This document shows positions 23,217-25,809 of a stretch of 25,809 bases of DNA, in pieces (the first letter of the stretch is position 1; each line of letters starts with the position of its first letter). The notes below the pieces were generated by a model, which searched no databases, was not told the origin of the DNA, and saw nothing but the letters and a program-made list of their open reading frames with translations. The stretch comes from RGIG8767 sp045531685 (GTDB lineage: Bacteria; Bacillota; Clostridia; Lachnospirales; Lachnospiraceae): NCBI GenBank assembly GCA_045531685.1, contig JAZSEL010000167.1, forward strand, positions 1-25,809, in the 5' to 3' direction. Both the position numbers and the translations under genes were made by a program.

Positions 23217-24599
23217 TTATTTAGATAAATATTCGTCAATTCCCTTAGCTGCGGCTTTACCTGCACCCATAGCCAAGATTACGGTTGCCGCTCCTGTTAC
23301 GGCATCACCACCTGCATATACACCTTCTTTTGAAGTTGCACCGGTCTCTTCATCCGCAACGATACATTTCCATTTATTAACCTCTAAGCCTTCTGTTGTA
23401 GAAGAAATAAGTGGGTTCGGTGATGTACCAAGTGACATGATAACCGTATCCACATCAATTACAAATTCGCTTCCTGCTACTTCTACAGGGCGTCTTCTTC
23501 CTGACGCATCCGGTTCACCAAGTTCCATACGGATACATTTAATTCCGCTTACCCAGCCGTTTTCATCTTTTAAAATTTCAACAGGGTTTGTTAATAAATC
23601 AAAGATAATTCCTTCTTCTTTTGCGTGATGTACTTCTTCCACACGTGCAGGAAGTTCTTCTTCACTACGACGGTACACAATATGTACCTCACTGCCAAGA
23701 CGAAGTGCTGTTCTTGCAGCATCCATTGCTACATTACCACCACCAACTACGGCAACTTTTTTGCCCTTCATAATCGGTGTTGTGCTATCCGCATCAAATG
23801 CTTTCATCAAATTGCTTCTTGTTAAGTATTCGTTTGCAGAGAATACACCGTTAGCTGTTTCTCCCGGAATACCCATGAACTTAGGAAGTCCGGCACCGGA
23901 ACCGATAAATACGGCACTGAAGCCTTCATCTTCTATTAATTCATCAATGGTAATAGCCTTACCTACTACTACATTAGTTTCAATCTTAACGCCTAATGCT
24001 TTTACATTTTCAATTTCTTTTGCAACTACTTTTTCCTTTGGAAGACGGAATTCCGGAATACCATATACAAGTACACCGCCGGCTTCATGCAATGCTTCAA
24101 AGATTGTTACATCATAACCCATTTTTGCAAGGTCCCCTGCACAGGTAAGACCGGAAGGACCGGAACCGATTACAGCAACCTTCTTACCTTTTTTCTCTGC
24201 TGTTACAACAGGCTTAATATTATTTTCGCTTGCCCAGTCAGCAACGAATCTTTCCAATTTACCGATGGAAACAGGTTCTCCTTTAATACCACGGATACAT
24301 TTTCCTTCACACTGGCTTTCCTGTGGACATACACGGCCACAGATTGCAGGAAGTGCACTGGATTCAGAGATTATCTGATATGCTTCTTCAATCTTATTTT
24401 CTTTTACTTTTTCCACAAATCCCGGAATGTTAATAGAAACAGGGCATCCCTTTACACACTGAGCATTTTTACAGTTGATACATCTGGATGCTTCTTCCAT
24501 TGCTTCTTCTAAATTATATCCAAGACATACTTCTTCAAAATTAGCAGCTCTTTCCACTGCATCCTGTTCACGAACAGGCACTTTCTTTAAAACGTCCAT
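23217..24599 (-). CDS. nfnB: NfnB-type large subunit / glutamate synthase small-subunit family flavoprotein
   Basis: This 460-residue iron-sulfur flavoprotein belongs to the family that includes the glutamate synthase beta subunit. Because it directly follows an NfnA-type protein, I assign it to the NADH-dependent reduced ferredoxin:NADP+ oxidoreductase, which bifurcates electrons from NADPH to NAD+ and ferredoxin. Two [4Fe-4S] binding sets are visible: CINCKNAQCVKGC (C40, C43, C48, C52) and CGRVCPQESQCEGKC (C87, C91, C97, C101). The FAD site is GSGPSGLTCAGDL (145-157), and the NADP(H) Rossmann site is VVGGGNVAMDAARTAL followed by YRRSEEELPA. An AGAGGA site precedes the ATG. No glutamate synthase large subunit is adjacent. 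The alternative names gltA/gltD remain possible if Nfn function fails testing. Confidence 0.88.
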   Translation of the reverse strand: MDVLKKVPVREQDAVERAANFEEVCLGYNLEEAMEEASRCINCKNAQCVKGCPVSINIPGFVEKVKENKIEEAYQIISESSALPAICGRVCPQESQCEGKCIRGIKGEPVSIGKLERFVADWASENNIKPVVTAEKKGKKVAVIGSGPSGLTCAGDLAKMGYDVTIFEALHEAGGVLVYGIPEFRLPKEKVVAKEIENVKALGVKIETNVVVGKAITIDELIEDEGFSAVFIGSGAGLPKFMGIPGETANGVFSANEYLTRSNLMKAFDADSTTPIMKGKKVAVVGGGNVAMDAARTALRLGSEVHIVYRRSEEELPARVEEVHHAKEEGIIFDLLTNPVEILKDENGWVSGIKCIRMELGEPDASGRRRPVEVAGSEFVIDVDTVIMSLGTSPNPLISSTTEGLEVNKWKCIVADEETGATSKEGVYAGGDAVTGAATVILAMGAGKAAAKGIDEYLSK

Positions 24600-24656
24600 T
24601 TCATTATCCTCTCAATTATTCAATATGTGTTTTGCATCTGCACAAATTATGTATGA

Positions 24657-25541
24657 TTAGTCGTTACAATTTCCGCATCCACCATGATGAGTATCGCCTT
24701 CTTTTGCTTTTAAGAATGCTCTACCCTCTTCTGTCTTATATAACTGCTGGCGCTTCATAGCTTCGTCAAAGTCAACCTTATGTCCGTCAAATTCCGGACC
24801 GTCTACACAGGCAAACTTAATTTCATCACCAACAGTTACACGACATGCACCACACATACCTGTTCCGTCAACCATAATCGGATTTAAGCTGACAATCGTA
24901 GGAATATTTAAGGATTCTGTCATCTTACATACGAATTTCATCATGATCATTGGTCCGATTGCTACACAAAGATCATATTTTTTGCCTTCTTCTTTTACCA
25001 AATCTTCAATTGTCTTAGTAACCATACCGCTTCTTCCGTAAGAACCGTCATCCGTTGTTACATAGAGGTTACCTGCAACTGCTTCCATTTCTTTTTCAAG
25101 AATCAATAAATCCTTGTTCTTGGCACCAACGATTACATCAGCGTTTACACCCATCTCGTGAAGATATTTTACCTGTGGGTAAACAGGAGCTGTACCAACA
25201 CCACCTGCTACAAATAAAATATTCATGGCATCCAATTCTTCTTTGGACTTTTCACAAAGCTCAGAAGGACATCCGAGAGGTCCCACTACATCATGGAAAC
25301 AATCTCCGGTCTGTAATTTAGCCATTTCCACAGTACTTCCGCCAACAATCTGGAATACAATGGTAACCGTTCCGTTTTCTCTGTCATAATCACAGATCGT
25401 AAGAGGAATTCTCTCACTGTCAGCATTTGTACGGACAATTAAAAACTGTCCCGGTAAACAATGCTTTGCAACACGTTTTGCCTCTACTACCATAAGGTAA
25501 ATATTGGTAGTCAATTCTTCAGCTTTTAAAATTTTATACAT
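24657..25541 (-). CDS. nfnA: NfnA-type small subunit (sulfide/dihydroorotate dehydrogenase-like FAD/NAD-binding protein)
   Basis: This 294-residue protein belongs to the ferredoxin-NADP reductase superfamily and is the small, NAD-binding subunit of an NfnAB complex. RIPLTI (44-49) is the flavin-binding signature, VAGGVGTAPVYPQVKYL (111-127) the pyridine-nucleotide loop, and MVDGTGMCGACRV...FAC the [2Fe-2S] site with C230, C233 and C245 plus D225. Three cysteines and an aspartate is the ligand set described for NfnA structures. A C-terminal HHGGCGNCND tail adds a CxxC of unknown purpose. The ATG at 25541 is set by GAGGAG; an upstream extension to 25610 has no family similarity and would cross the promoter leader. 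nfnB follows after 57 bases. Substrate channel to PyrK or sulfide enzymes is less likely given the partner. Confidence 0.88.
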   Translation of the reverse strand: MYKILKAEELTTNIYLMVVEAKRVAKHCLPGQFLIVRTNADSERIPLTICDYDRENGTVTIVFQIVGGSTVEMAKLQTGDCFHDVVGPLGCPSELCEKSKEELDAMNILFVAGGVGTAPVYPQVKYLHEMGVNADVIVGAKNKDLLILEKEMEAVAGNLYVTTDDGSYGRSGMVTKTIEDLVKEEGKKYDLCVAIGPMIMMKFVCKMTESLNIPTIVSLNPIMVDGTGMCGACRVTVGDEIKFACVDGPEFDGHKVDFDEAMKRQQLYKTEEGRAFLKAKEGDTHHGGCGNCND

Positions 25542-25620
25542 AATCTCCTCTTTCTGCCCTTTCGGCAACTTATTCCTGACAATAGAATCTATACAAATTC
25601 CATCGTTCAATTTTCACAAA

Positions 25621-25636
25621 CTTTAGCGCGTTAAAG
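25621..25636 (-). promoter_or_regulatory. Near-perfect 16-base palindrome in the nfnA leader
   Basis: CTTTAACGCGCTAAAG reads as its own reverse complement except for one central-flank pair. It lies about 7-22 bases downstream of the expected start of transcription, a place suited to a repressor operator. It does not match the Rex consensus closely. Overlapping bases (GCGTG...CGCGC) can also form a five-pair hairpin in the RNA. Confidence 0.4.
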
Positions 25637-25649
25637 CACGCCATTAACT

Positions 25650-25678
25650 ATATTATCGTCTTTATGGGAAAAAATCAA
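25650..25678 (-). promoter_or_regulatory. Sigma-A-type promoter for nfnA-nfnB
   Basis: TTGATT (25678-25673), 17 bases, TAATAT (25655-25650) on the minus strand, within an AT-rich gap after the upstream gene. Initiation near 25643 leaves a leader of about 100 bases before the nfnA ATG, which carries the palindrome at 25621-25636 and ends in GAGGAG. Both hexamers are close to consensus with ideal spacing. Confidence 0.68.
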
Positions 25679-25692
25679 TAAAAATCGACAAT

Positions 25693-25809
25693 TTATACGG
25701 GTTCTAATATTTCATTACCATTTTCATCTTTTACAAACTTATATACAAAGGCATTGGATACATCAATACAATATATCTTACCCGTCATATTTCTGTAATT
25801 ATCCCCTTC
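25693..25809 (-). CDS. C-terminal fragment of an unrecognised gene
   Basis: A reading frame enters from the right edge and ends with TAA at 25693, giving 38 residues (EGDNYRNMTGKIYCIDVSN...ENGNEILEPV). Base composition is like that of the neighbouring genes and the fragment ends a few bases before the nfnA promoter, as expected for the end of an upstream gene. An internal ATG exists with GGGGAT-like bases upstream, so a tiny complete gene is an alternative. I do not recognise the family and give no function. Confidence 0.4.
   Translation of the reverse strand, partial: EGDNYRNMTGKIYCIDVSNAFVYKFVKDENGNEILEPV

Noticed and set aside
23761..24117. Plus-strand open frame inside nfnB
   Set aside because: Fully antisense to a gene with two intact iron-sulfur motifs; no domain features of its own.
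24600..24656. Short TGCA-based inverted repeat between nfnA and nfnB
   Set aside because: The stem is only four pairs with a two-base loop, too small to be a terminator.
25542..25610. N-terminal extension of NfnA to an upstream start
   Set aside because: The added 23 residues match nothing in the family, while the ATG at 25541 sits behind GAGGAG.
1..25809. CRISPR arrays, insertion sequences, phage or defence genes
   Set aside because: I looked for regularly spaced direct repeats, terminal inverted repeats, transposase or nuclease motifs and gene-poor islands on both strands and saw none; all genes are compact, same-strand and conserved.

Overview
The window looks like a chromosomal housekeeping segment of a low-GC, endospore-forming Gram-positive bacterium of the class Clostridia. 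The family is probably Lachnospiraceae, but that is inferred from protein style and gene order rather than from any marker search. Supporting signs are the mreBCD-PBP2 rod-shape block, YqfC/YqfD sporulation proteins, a BofC-like exported protein, a MutL with the endonuclease motif, an NfnAB-type electron-bifurcating pair, strong AGGAGG-like ribosome binding sites and AT-rich intergenic gaps. Every gene I support is on the minus strand, so transcription runs from high to low coordinates and the layout is best read from right to left. There are no tRNA or rRNA genes, insertion sequences, phage genes or CRISPR arrays, and no gene-free stretch exceeds 300 bases.

Reading right to left, the window opens with the 3' end of an unrecognised gene (25693-25809). 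A clear sigma-A-type promoter (25650-25678) and a near-palindrome (25621-25636) follow, then nfnA-nfnB, which make NADPH/ferredoxin-linked bifurcation likely. Next come a zinc-ribbon membrane protein, rlmH (23S rRNA methyltransferase), yqfC-yqfD (sporulation), phoH (KH/NTPase), ybeY (rRNA endonuclease), a MOP-family flippase resembling SpoVB, a BofC-like exported protein with a possible forespore (sigma-G-like) promoter, and two tandem FAD oxidoreductases (BaiN/HI0933 type and COG2509 type).

A second strong promoter (13582-13610) precedes a long compact gene train: proB, a DUF896 protein, 5-formyl-THF cyclo-ligase, miaB, mutS, mutL, miaA and a YnbB-type PLP enzyme. The two enzymes that build ms2i6A37 in tRNA thus flank the mismatch-repair pair. 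A third promoter candidate (about 3427-3458) precedes radC, mreB, mreC, mreD and the start of a class B PBP2 (mrdA), the core of the rod elongation machinery.

Most of this is conserved and ordinary, and I did not find a clear undescribed system. The best second looks are: an MreB with several altered nucleotide-pocket residues; the sigma-G-like promoter ahead of the BofC-like gene; perfect or near-perfect stem-loops built over or next to stop codons with the next gene starting almost at once; the same QLSLFD clamp-binding-like peptide in both MutS and MutL; and the palindrome just downstream of the nfnAB promoter. Several gene starts were moved inward from the longest reading frame on the basis of ribosome binding sites: radC, miaB, the cyclo-ligase, proB, the flippase, ybeY, yqfC, the zinc-ribbon gene and nfnA.
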